64,000 bases of DNA. It comes from Streptomyces sp. MJM8645. GTDB taxonomy: Bacteria; Actinomycetota; Actinomycetes; Streptomycetales; Streptomycetaceae. Shown here in pieces: positions 35,801 through 42,676 of this stretch. Under the pieces are notes generated by a model. The model was not told the DNA's origin. It made no database searches and saw only the letters and a program-made list of their open reading frames with translations. The translations under genes and the position numbers were made by a program. Numbering within the stretch: position 1 is the stretch's first letter; every line of letters begins with the position of its first letter. The stretch is taken from positions 6,132,501-6,196,500 of the forward strand of contig NZ_LJJF01000001.1 of the NCBI RefSeq assembly GCF_001625365.1, given 5' to 3'.

Positions 35801-36960
35801 GGGACGCGGCGGAGGCACCGCAGCAAGCCCCCGCGGCCGTCCTCGCCGTCCAGCCCGCGCCGTCCGCGCCGTCCGTGCCTGCCGTCCAGTCCGTCCAGCC
35901 GGTCGTGCCGCAGTCGCCCGTCGAGCCGGCCCCGGTCCACCAGCCCGCGCCCGCGCCCTCCGGCGTCGACCCGCGCGTCCCGTCCCGGCCGGAGCCCTCG
36001 CCCGACCTCCTGCCCGGCACCGAAGCCGAGGCCCCGGCCGAAGCCGATTCCCACGCTGATTCCCACACCGAGTCCGGAGTCGAACCCGGAGCCGAGCCCG
36101 GCCCCGCCGCCGTCGCCCCGGTCGCCCAGACCACCCCCGGGCGCAGCGACAGCGACGACCTGCTCGCCATCCTGCGCTCCCCGGAGGCGCACGCCGCCCG
36201 CAACGCCCCCCGGATCCGCCTGCTCGGCCCGGTCGACGTCGCCGGAGCCCTCGGTACCGCCGAACCCGGCGCGCTGTCCCGGCTCACCGAACTCGCCGTC
36301 TACCTCGCGCTGCGGCCCGGCGCCGACCACCACGCCCTCGACCACGACCTCCACCCCGGCGCCGCCCACCTCGACCCGCACCCCACCGCGGCCGACGCCA
36401 AGAGCCCGCTCCCCGGCAAACTCGCCGACCTGGCCGCCTGGTTCGGCACCTCGCCCGAGGGCCGCGCCTTCCTGCCCACCGACACCACCGACGGCTACTC
36501 CTTCACCCCGGTCGTCACCTGCGACTGGGACGAGTTCCGCAGCCTCTACCGGCGCGGCATGCGCAGCACCAGCGCCACCGCCGACGCCGCCCTCGCCCAC
36601 GCCCTGGCCCTGGTGCGCGGCGCCCCGTTCGCCGAGGCCCCGCCCGCCTCCTACGGCTGGGCCGAGGCCGAACGCCAGGACATGATCGCGGCGATCGTCG
36701 ACACCGCCCACGAACTGGCCGCCCGCCGCCTGCAGTACGGCGACCACCGCAGCGCCGAGGCCGCCGTCTTCCGCGGCCTCGCCGTCGCCCCGGACGTCGA
36801 ACTCCTGCACCGGGACCTCTTCTACGCCTACGCCTCGGCCGGCGCCCGCGACCAACTCCTGCGCGCCGTCAACCGTCTCGACGCGCTCAGCCGCCGCACC
36901 GGCCGTGACCTCGACGCCGACACCGTCGCCCTGCTCCGCGACCTGCTGGCCGGTTCCTGA
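32890..36960 (+). CDS. Membrane LysM and BTAD-domain protein closing the Tad operon
   Basis: 1356 residues, ATG at 32890. Hydrophobic segments lie near residues 60-85, 112-132, 160-180 and 468-490. Two LysM-type repeats fall between the third and fourth: TYTVRDSRPADSLWSIAERQLG (near 221) and VTVQGGDSLSVIAQRELG (near 329). The loop also has Pro/Ala-rich spacers with repeats. After a helical middle domain (500-820) and a disordered linker comes a degenerate winged-helix segment (IRLLGPVDV, near 1108) and a clear BTAD/TPR domain (WDEFRSLYRRG, AERRLQYGDHRSAEAAVFRGL). This suggests peptidoglycan-facing LysMs coupled to a cytosolic effector domain. Last gene of the operon. Confidence 0.85.
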   Translation: MAAPRAKDQARTAPGRARTAKGRSPGAKDQARSANGRAHTGHRAAGRPAAPAPRPPRGRGRGAALITALAALVTLLALLLGVPALLLYGTRAVAAMGDVAPDGVGQALTGPDDGRLFLWLLVVVGWLAWGCFAFSVLLEIPAQLRGRIARRIPAFGWSQRMAAGLVGSVFALMPVAGSAFAATPAHTATAPAELAAGVQRAALPAAQAAPALAPAAEQNPTYTVRDSRPADSLWSIAERQLGSGERWVEIAKLNDGRVMDDSGIRFDADRPIQPGWALLMPGDAKADGSAPAPAPTPAPPSEPAPAPASGAAQVPQAGTEPGAGGHATVTVQGGDSLSVIAQRELGDAEAWPKLFEANKGAQAPDGERLTDPDVLVPGMVLTVPGAAAPAPAPSPAPPSEPAPAPAPAPAPSTGRPSADQAPATPAPAPTQAAPTPAASQPVTPAPTHAPTHAPAPAAHAEPAAGDDYSIALTASTVGVLLAAVMVGTVAHKRGTQLRARRPRHRITMPDAEAAAFENELRARQDDAGLDLLDRALRTMARNTVRGGKRLPAIVAARITPGHTIELHLSGPATPIAPFRAAHAANVWWCSLDSGDLLSAAQARKTAAPYPALVTLGTSPDGSVVLADLEAVRLLHLSGHPDDARDILRTLAVELAHSPLADRLHLHLVDLAEEMPISGPAAERIHRHPTLEAALAALGPRTAKARATLVAAEAASPRDARSRGQADESWTPEIVLCAQQPGGEVPAELGRLLDARPRTCVAVITRAPERGTGPVARWTLPATGQAAIPGLHLTVELQRLSDQQYDQVTELLRAADDLTQHPAPAWTLDGPGLDPDADDDDTDTAELPAAVPVLAAVGAAATGAQGGTDTAAGPRLLARVIGTGASPFAGTDPATPVPAPPAGPGRYAVNGQGRQAASAETETGSGSGVGTGTGSGTGTDEELVVGQLVDEATDEAADEATRDLRRPDAVAGDAAEAPQQAPAAVLAVQPAPSAPSVPAVQSVQPVVPQSPVEPAPVHQPAPAPSGVDPRVPSRPEPSPDLLPGTEAEAPAEADSHADSHTESGVEPGAEPGPAAVAPVAQTTPGRSDSDDLLAILRSPEAHAARNAPRIRLLGPVDVAGALGTAEPGALSRLTELAVYLALRPGADHHALDHDLHPGAAHLDPHPTAADAKSPLPGKLADLAAWFGTSPEGRAFLPTDTTDGYSFTPVVTCDWDEFRSLYRRGMRSTSATADAALAHALALVRGAPFAEAPPASYGWAEAERQDMIAAIVDTAHELAARRLQYGDHRSAEAAVFRGLAVAPDVELLHRDLFYAYASAGARDQLLRAVNRLDALSRRTGRDLDADTVALLRDLLAGS

Positions 36961-36993
36961 CGTCCCCTGCATGTTGTAGAATCCGCGAATCCG

Positions 36994-37050
36994 TGAGCAC
37001 TGTAGGCCGATCATGAGCACTGTCCGAGCAAATCCGGGTGATCATGATCA
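36994..37050. promoter_or_regulatory. Spaced direct repeats and a palindrome before the GntR gene
   Basis: TGAGCACTGT occurs at 36994-37003 and again at 37014-37023, exactly 20 bp apart (two helical turns, same face). The perfect 12-bp palindrome TGATCATGATCA follows at 37039-37050. The 184-bp gap 36961-37144 has visibly lower GC than its surroundings. Likely autoregulatory sites for the short GntR protein; inferred. Confidence 0.5.
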
Positions 37051-37144
37051 GGGGGCCGAGCTGTTCGAATGGATTCATCCGATGCGGTGGGTTCGTGTCA
37101 GGCTGGCGGCGGTCACCCACAGGTCTTCGGGCGGGAGTTGACGA

Positions 37145-37465
37145 ATGGCCGAGCGTGCCGCGATCAAAGAGCCCTCGGCAGCCCGCCGGATCGCGGAGAC
37201 ACTGCGCGGTGAGATCCTCGATGGCCGGATCGGCGCCAGCGAGGCGCTCCCGACGGTGCGTGAGCTTTCGGTCCGCTTCGAAGCCAAGGGTGCGGTCATC
37301 CGAAAGGCCCTCCAACTGCTGCGGGGGGAGGGGTACGTGAAGCCAGGTCCGGCCGGGAGGTTGTACACGCCTGGTCTCGATACACACTGGATGTACGGCG
37401 GCGACTTTGACCGTTTCGCCGCTGTTGCCCAGCCGGACCGGCATCCCCCACACGACCACCCGTAG
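37145..37465 (+). CDS. Short GntR-family DNA-binding protein without effector domain
   Basis: 106 residues, ATG at 37145 with GGGAG upstream. It consists almost only of the GntR winged helix: ARRIAETLRGEILDGRIGASEALPTVRELSVRFEAKGAVIRKALQLLRGEGYV. The tail (GRLYTPGLDTHWMYGGDFDRF) replaces the usual ligand-binding domain, although there is no sign of a frameshift. Such short GntR proteins are common in streptomycetes. Lower GC than neighbours hints at separate origin. Target unknown. Confidence 0.85.
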   Translation: MAERAAIKEPSAARRIAETLRGEILDGRIGASEALPTVRELSVRFEAKGAVIRKALQLLRGEGYVKPGPAGRLYTPGLDTHWMYGGDFDRFAAVAQPDRHPPHDHP

Positions 37466-37607
37466 GCCGACGGATTGGTGCTGCCCGAGGGCCTGCTCTC
37501 GGATTGCTCATGATCGCTCGACACGGCGACCGTCGGCGAGTGCTCACCGGGCAGATACCCGCAGGTCACAACGCCGAGATTGCTCACGGAATCGTGGACC
37601 CTACAAC

Positions 37608-37647
37608 GCCGCTGCCCGGCCGCCCCTCGGGGTGACCGGGCAGCGGC
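37608..37647. terminator. Hairpin between convergent genes
   Basis: Perfect 12-bp arms GCCGCTGCCCGG (37608-37619) and CCGGGCAGCGGC (37636-37647), loop of 16 bases. It sits between the GntR gene and the convergent 95-residue gene. The rest of the gap 37466-37607 shows no gene. Confidence 0.65.
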
Positions 37648-37691
37648 ATACGGGGCCGCGTCGATCAGGCCGATCAGGTCGGTCGGGCCGG

Positions 37692-37979
37692 TCAGGTCGG
37701 GCAGACGCACCGGCCGTCGACGGTGCGCTCGGTGGCGGTGTGGACGTCCCGGATGGCGGCGAGCGGGACCCGGGCCACCGCCACACCCACCCGGGTCCGG
37801 TCCGCCGGCGTCCGGGCGACGACGTCGAGCTGCCCCTGCTCCGCCACGGTGGCCCGGGCGAGCACGCTGAAGACGTACGCCCCGCCCTCGACGCCGTACC
37901 CGTCCGCCCACAGCTCGACCACCGCCCCGCCGTCCAGTGTCAGGTGCCAGGGCAGGGGCGGTCCGGCGGCGAAGTCCAT
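37692..37979 (-). CDS. Hypothetical 95-residue protein
   Basis: Starts at the ATG at 37979, inside the first copy of a 17-bp tandem repeat. Sequence begins MDFAAGPPLPWHLTLDGGAV and continues with VELWADGYGVEGGAYVFSVLARATVAEQ, a compact beta-rich pattern. Ends with two Cys (GRCVCPT). Not recognised. Codon use is normal for the genome, so probably real. Confidence 0.65.
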   Translation of the reverse strand: MDFAAGPPLPWHLTLDGGAVVELWADGYGVEGGAYVFSVLARATVAEQGQLDVVARTPADRTRVGVAVARVPLAAIRDVHTATERTVDGRCVCPT

Positions 37980-38028
37980 GGTCGGGGAGTCCAGATGGTC
38001 GGGGAGTTTAGATGGTCGGGGAGTCTAA
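37978..38028 (-). repeat. Three 17-bp tandem repeats between two small genes
   Basis: Copies of ATGGTCGGGGAGTCCAG at 37978-37994, 37995-38011 and 38012-38028, differing at two or three bases. The array fills the whole gap: the start codon of the 95-residue gene lies in the first copy and the stop codon of the HAD gene in the third. It could be a regulator array or slippage product. Confidence 0.85.
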
Positions 38029-38549
38029 GGCGTGTCGTGTCGGTGTGTGCGCAACCAGGCGTCCAGGGTGGCGAAGTCGGCTGCGGTGAGGCCGCGTTGG
38101 TGGTCGACGCGGTGAAGGAGCGCGGGGGCGGGCGAGTGGGCCGCGACCCAGCGGCGGTCGGTGGCGGCGATCTCGTCGTCCACCCAGACGAACGGGCGGC
38201 CGGCGGCCCGGGCGACCAGCGCGCGGGTCTTCCCGTGCAGGCCGGCCGGTTCGTCGCCGTCCTCCACCGGCCAGCTCACGACGGGTAGTTGCGGCAGTCC
38301 GAGCCAGGGGGAGAGGCAGTCGTTCGCATCGGACATCCACGTCGTCGCCCACACCAGTTCGCACGGCAGGCTCAGCAGGCGCCCGCCGAGCGCCGGATCG
38401 ACGCGGGCCAGCAGGGGGTTGACGCCCGGGCCGGGTGCGGCGGCGGAGACGCCGCGGAAGACGGGGTAGCCGCCCGGGGGCGGCGCGCCGAAGGGGATGA
38501 GCGGTCCGTCGATGTCGAGGAACAGGAGAGGTGTACCGGGGCCTGCCAT
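38025..38549 (-). CDS. HAD-superfamily protein (HAD_SAK_2-like)
   Basis: 174 residues from ATG at 38549. The phosphatase-type motif I is FLDIDGPLIPFG (residues about 10-21). Later WATTWMSDAND supplies the motif II Thr, LHGKTRAL the motif III Lys, and FVWVDDEIAATD the motif IV acidic pair. The arrangement resembles the HAD domains of Swiss-army-knife RNA repair proteins. Substrate unknown. Divergent from the following gene. Confidence 0.85.
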   Translation of the reverse strand: MAGPGTPLLFLDIDGPLIPFGAPPPGGYPVFRGVSAAAPGPGVNPLLARVDPALGGRLLSLPCELVWATTWMSDANDCLSPWLGLPQLPVVSWPVEDGDEPAGLHGKTRALVARAAGRPFVWVDDEIAATDRRWVAAHSPAPALLHRVDHQRGLTAADFATLDAWLRTHRHDTP

Positions 38550-38707
38550 GACGGCACGATAGCGGGCCGCGTGGCACGCCGATCGGAGACCCGGCCTGGA
38601 TCGGGTGTGCCGGGATCTCGTAGGGTGGCGCGACGGGAGTGGTGGCAGGCACCACCCAGCAAGGGCATCAGACGCCGCGAAGCGGCGGGGTGGGCGGTGA
38701 CCAGAAG

Positions 38708-40894
38708 ATGGCGGAGACGACAGCTGTCCCCGGAGGCCCCGAACCGGCAGCGGACTCGGGCCCCTGGGACGCCGTACCGCCGCCGCGCACCCCGGCCGAG
38801 GAGCACCCGCCCGGGCCCGCCGCGCTCTACGAGCCGCCGCCCGTGCCCCTGCTCCCGCCGCCCGCTCCGGCAGCCCCGCCGTCGGCTCCGACGGCTCCGG
38901 CCGCGGTGCCGGGTCCACCGCCGACCGCGCCCACCGGATGGACCGTCACCGGCATGCCCGCCGTGGGCGCGCCGCCGTCCGCGGCCACGCCGCCGCCCTT
39001 CCCGGCCCCGGGCGTGAGCGCCCCCGGTGCGGGCGGACTGGGGGCGGCGCCGCGCGGACGGATCCTGGTCGTCGAGGGCGGCTACGGCAACTCCGGGCGC
39101 CGCACCTGGGGTCGGGGCGGTCCCGCCCAGGCGTCGGTGCTGTCCGCGATGCTCGCGGCCGTCTCACCGCAGGTACTGCTCGCCGCGGACGCGGTGGACG
39201 CCGTCCACCTCCCCGGCGCCAGCGACCCGCACACCGTCCTCGCCCACCTGCGCGCCGCGTCCCGCCATCCGGGGCCGCTGCTCGTCCACTTGGGCGGTCA
39301 CGTGGTCGCCGACAAGCGCGGCGGACAGCTCCAGCTCACCCTGCGCGACTCCAAGCAGGACGGCCTGCCCTGGCAGGCCGTCGCCGCCGAGCTGAGCCAC
39401 CGCCCGGCCGAGTGGCAGACCCTCGTCGTCGCCGACCTCAGCGCCGACCAGAACGCCTGGCCGTACCTCCAGGGTGCCGCCTCGCCGCTCAGCGAGGGCA
39501 TCCCGCTCTGGGCGGTCGTCAGCCCGGACCCGGAGCAGATCGGCACCTTCACCCGGGCCCTGATCGAGGCGCTGCACGGCGGCCACCCCGGCGCGGGGGA
39601 CGTGCTCGCGCCCGAGCAACTGCGGCAACAGGTGTACTCGGTGCTGCGGCCGGACGTCGTCATCCTGGCCACGCACGCCCCGGACCGCCCGGTCTTCCGC
39701 AACACCGCCCGCCGTGGCGACGGTCCGCCGGCCGACGTGTCGGCGCCGGTCGATGCAGTGCCGCCGGTTGATGCCGTGCGGGCCGACGTGGTGCCGGTTC
39801 ACGCGGTGCCGCCGGTTGATGCCGTGCGGGCCGATGTGGTGTCGTCCGGGCCGGCCGTGCTGTCGGTGCCGCCGGTGCCGGGTCGGGCGGAGTCGCAGGA
39901 CGCCGTCGTCGAACCGCCCGTGGCGCCCCCGGCCTTGCCGTCGTCGGCCTTCCCGGCTCCCGGGACCGAGGCCGGTCCGGTGAGCCTGGTCAAGCCCGGC
40001 GTGCCGCCCACCCCGCCCAGGCCGGCCCGCCCGGTCAGCCTGCTGAAGGGGCAGCCGGCCGGCTCGGCTGGCGTGACCCTGCACAAGCCCGCTCCGGCGG
40101 ACGCGACGCCCGAGGTCGTCGAGTCGTCCGCAGGCGTGACGCTGGCCAAGCCCCAGCAGCCGGAGCCGGAGCCGGAGCCGGAGTCCGAGCGGGAGCGGGA
40201 GCCGGAGCAGGCGCCGGCGGACGTCGCCACGCCGACGGCGGAACCGCAGGACGCCGCCCCGACACAGGCCCCTCCCGTTGACGAGACCCCCGTGGACGCG
40301 GTCCCGGTGGCGGAGGCCCCAGCGGACGCGGTGCCAGCAGACGCGGTGCCGGCGGACGAGGTGCCTGCCGATGCGGTGCCCGTCGACGCTCCGGTGTCCG
40401 GTCAGCCGCGTGCCGACTACCGGGAGGCCATCGGCCGGATCGTCCGCAGCGCGGATGCCGGGGAGCACGGTGCCGCCACCGAACTCGCCTTCGCCCTCGA
40501 ACTGGAGGCGATCGCCGAGCACGGCGCCGCCTCCGAACCGGTCCTCCAGGTGCGCCAGGTCCGGGCGCACGTGTGCCGTCTCGCGGGCCGGCCGGCCGAG
40601 GCCGCGGACATCTACCGCGAGGTGGCCCTGGCGTTGCTCCGTTCGCAGGGGCCGGACCACCCGGAGACCCAGCAGGCGGCCACCAATGCCGAGGCCTGCT
40701 GGCGCTCGGTCCCCGACCGCGCGGCGGCCCTTCGGATCGCCCCGGAGATCATCGAGCTCCGCGCCTACCTCCCGGGCCCCGACGGCCGTAAGCTCCGCGC
40801 CGCCGAGCGCTACCTCGCCCAACTGGCCGCCGCCCCGGAGCCCGCAACGCCGCCCGCCCCGGAGCCCGCTTCCGCCCCGGCGGACCGCGTCTGA
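38708..40894 (+). CDS. Caspase-like-fold and TPR-like protein, right flank of the Tad locus
   Basis: 728 residues, ATG at 38708 (weak ribosome site). Residues 1-115 are Pro-rich. Residues about 118-330 share an alpha/beta pattern with the protein at 22640: RAASRHPGPLLVHLGGHVVADKRGGQLQLTLRDSKQDGLPW and LVVADLSADQNAW. A His is kept (GGHVV) but the expected Cys segment reads VADLSAD, so it is probably not a peptidase. A 240-residue linker of Val/Asp/Pro repeats (AVPPVDAVRADVV twice) follows. The C-terminal 150 residues (REAIGRIVRSADAGEHGAATELAFALELEAIAEHG) look like TPR. Function unknown. Confidence 0.75.
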   Translation: MAETTAVPGGPEPAADSGPWDAVPPPRTPAEEHPPGPAALYEPPPVPLLPPPAPAAPPSAPTAPAAVPGPPPTAPTGWTVTGMPAVGAPPSAATPPPFPAPGVSAPGAGGLGAAPRGRILVVEGGYGNSGRRTWGRGGPAQASVLSAMLAAVSPQVLLAADAVDAVHLPGASDPHTVLAHLRAASRHPGPLLVHLGGHVVADKRGGQLQLTLRDSKQDGLPWQAVAAELSHRPAEWQTLVVADLSADQNAWPYLQGAASPLSEGIPLWAVVSPDPEQIGTFTRALIEALHGGHPGAGDVLAPEQLRQQVYSVLRPDVVILATHAPDRPVFRNTARRGDGPPADVSAPVDAVPPVDAVRADVVPVHAVPPVDAVRADVVSSGPAVLSVPPVPGRAESQDAVVEPPVAPPALPSSAFPAPGTEAGPVSLVKPGVPPTPPRPARPVSLLKGQPAGSAGVTLHKPAPADATPEVVESSAGVTLAKPQQPEPEPEPESEREREPEQAPADVATPTAEPQDAAPTQAPPVDETPVDAVPVAEAPADAVPADAVPADEVPADAVPVDAPVSGQPRADYREAIGRIVRSADAGEHGAATELAFALELEAIAEHGAASEPVLQVRQVRAHVCRLAGRPAEAADIYREVALALLRSQGPDHPETQQAATNAEACWRSVPDRAAALRIAPEIIELRAYLPGPDGRKLRAAERYLAQLAAAPEPATPPAPEPASAPADRV

Positions 40895-40942
40895 CCCTTC
40901 GCGCCGCACGGCCGGGCCGGACGACCGGCACCGGGCTGCGAG

Positions 40943-41028
40943 CAACTAACACCGAACAGAAAACAAAAAACAGAAAACAGCGAACAGATAACAGATTTCG
41001 AAATCTGTTATCTGTTCGCTGTTAGTTG
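40943..41028. repeat. AT-rich palindromic repeat element 2, probable terminator
   Basis: A perfect palindrome with 24-base arms (40976-40999 and 41000-41023), centred on TTTCGAAA, contains AACAGATAACAGATTT and its complement. Outer arms CAACTAAC (40943-40950) and GTTAGTTG (41021-41028) can pair too. On the left lies an A-rich tract (about 40955-40978), which becomes U-rich after the hairpin in minus-strand transcripts, so it is a convincing terminator for the peptidase gene. It lies between convergent genes, as do the elements near 19.85 and 63.48 kb. Confidence 0.93.
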
Positions 41029-41052
41029 TTACTTGCTACCCACCACTGCCCG

Positions 41053-42423
41053 TCAGCGACCGGCGATGGCGTGGACGAACTTCGCGCCGTCGATGGTGCC
41101 GAGGCCGCTGGAGAGGTCGTAGCCCTCGGTGGCGGTGTAGCCGGTGACGCCGCCCCAGGAGTTGTCGCCCTCCTTCACGTCCGTGATGCCGCTCCACGCG
41201 CTCGGGAGCAGGTTGAGCCCGTACAGACGCCAGTTGAGCTGGCCGAGGCGGTGACCGGCGAGCTGGTCGGCGAGGGCGACGACGCCGGAGAACAGCGGGG
41301 TGGCCTCGCTGGTGCCGCCGGTGAGGTGCCAGCCGACGGAGGTCGGGTCGTAGGACTCGTAGGTCCAGGCGCCGCCGTCGACGGCCGCGCTCATGCTGAT
41401 GTCGGGCGTGCCGCGGTGGTTGCCGGTGACGTTGGCGACGCCGGCCTGGTACCACGGGCGCTCGAAGATGCCGGAGACGCCACCGCCGCCGGCGCCGGAC
41501 TTGTCGTGCCACACCTTGTCGGGCGCGGTGCGCGCGCCGTTGTCGTCCAGGGTGAGCTGGGTGCCGCCGATGGAGGTGACCAGCGGGTCGGAGGACGGCC
41601 AGGAGTTGACCTTGTACGGGTACAGGTCGGTGCCGTTGGTCTGCGCGTCGGTGGCGCCGTTGTCGCCGGAGGCGGCGAGCACGGTGACGTTGTGGTCGGC
41701 GGCGGCCTGGAAGGCGTAGCGCAGGTCGGTGAGCGACTTGAAGTCGCCCTTGTCGTACCCCGGGAAGGTGTTCTCGGTGGCGCCGAAGCTCTGCGAGATG
41801 ACGTCGCCGCGGCCGGCCTTGATGAGGGCCTTCTCGGCGTCCATCATCTCGGGCAGACCGGTGGTGCCCTCGGTCTCGGCGACACCGGTCTCGACCAGGA
41901 CGATGTGCGCGTCGGGGGCGATGGCGTGGGCGTACTCGACGTCCAGCGTGGTCTCGCCGGCCCAGCCGGTGTGGTCGGGGTTCTTGGGGTCGAAGGCGGG
42001 GACGTTGCCCCACTTGACCACCTCGACGTTGGTGTCCTGGATGCCCCACTGCTTGTCGAAGACCTCCAGGTCGTGCTGGATGGTCGGCGAGCCGAAGGAG
42101 TCGACGATGACGATCGTGCGGCCCTTGCCGGTGATGCCCTCCTGGTACAGCGGGTTCAGGTTGTAGGCGTTCCGGTACTGCAGCGGCGAGTAGCAGTGGA
42201 TGCCGATCTGGCTGACGCACTGGGTGGTGGTCAGCGGGGCGGTGCGGCCCTGGGCGTTGTGGTGCCCGAAGGAGGCGGGGCGGACGTGGACGCCCGTGAG
42301 GTCGTGCGCGGGGGCGGCGGTCGCGGCGCCGACCGCCGGGACGGCGATGGTGCCGGCCGTGAGGGCGGTGGCCCCGACGGCGAGCAGAGCCAGGGCACGG
42401 CGAAGGGGGGCGGGGCTGCCCAT
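41053..42423 (-). CDS. Secreted S53 (sedolisin/kumamolisin-like) peptidase
   Basis: 456 residues, ATG at 42423 with AAGGAG 5 bases upstream. Signal peptide ends around VPAVGAATA. The peptidase domain has GETTLDVEYAHAIAPDAH (catalytic Glu and Asp near residues 157-161), the oxyanion Asp in ASGDNGATD (near 247), PDISMSA and the nucleophile in GGTSEATPLFSG (Ser near 370). There is only a short region between signal and domain, so the long Pro-kumamolisin propeptide is missing. Acid-active secreted protease; possible nutrient role. Two 12-bp palindromes precede it and the AT-rich terminator follows. Confidence 0.92.
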   Translation of the reverse strand: MGSPAPLRRALALLAVGATALTAGTIAVPAVGAATAAPAHDLTGVHVRPASFGHHNAQGRTAPLTTTQCVSQIGIHCYSPLQYRNAYNLNPLYQEGITGKGRTIVIVDSFGSPTIQHDLEVFDKQWGIQDTNVEVVKWGNVPAFDPKNPDHTGWAGETTLDVEYAHAIAPDAHIVLVETGVAETEGTTGLPEMMDAEKALIKAGRGDVISQSFGATENTFPGYDKGDFKSLTDLRYAFQAAADHNVTVLAASGDNGATDAQTNGTDLYPYKVNSWPSSDPLVTSIGGTQLTLDDNGARTAPDKVWHDKSGAGGGGVSGIFERPWYQAGVANVTGNHRGTPDISMSAAVDGGAWTYESYDPTSVGWHLTGGTSEATPLFSGVVALADQLAGHRLGQLNWRLYGLNLLPSAWSGITDVKEGDNSWGGVTGYTATEGYDLSSGLGTIDGAKFVHAIAGR

Positions 42424-42490
42424 GGGACTCCTTGGGGCGCAGGGCCCGACCTGGTCCGGTCGGGTCGGTCCGGCCATCCCATCGACTGCC

Positions 42491-42546
42491 GCATGATCAT
42501 GCCATAGTCATTTGGTGGGGTCGCCTGATCAGAGGCATGGTCATGC
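42491..42546. promoter_or_regulatory. Paired 12-bp palindromes upstream of the S53 peptidase
   Basis: GCATGATCATGC (42491-42502) and its one-base variant GCATGGTCATGC (42535-42546) lie 44 bp apart in the 253-bp gap 42424-42676. They resemble paired operator sites. Farther on (about 42620-42660), an AT-rich stretch with ATTATC at 42626-42631 (GATAAT on the minus strand) could hold a -10 box for the peptidase; this is weak. Confidence 0.45.
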
Positions 42547-42676
42547 TCGGCCACGCGAAAAGGTAAAGACCGTCCCAGGTGAAGGTAACCCCACGCCCGG
42601 GACGGTTATGTGACGACACGTCAGTATTATCGTACTAATGCTGAACGGTTCTTGACGATCCCCGCCCGGGCCAGCC

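Noticed and set aside
33673..37020. Very long open frame on the minus strand opposite the LysM/BTAD gene (over 1100 codons)
   Set aside because: Composition is Gly/Val/Asp/Arg-rich with no domain, as expected from the reverse complement of a high-GC gene; the plus-strand protein has clear domains.
40943..41028. MITE or insertion sequence remnant
   Set aside because: No target-site duplication or transposase is visible and all three copies lie between convergent genes, which fits terminators better; mobility is not excluded.
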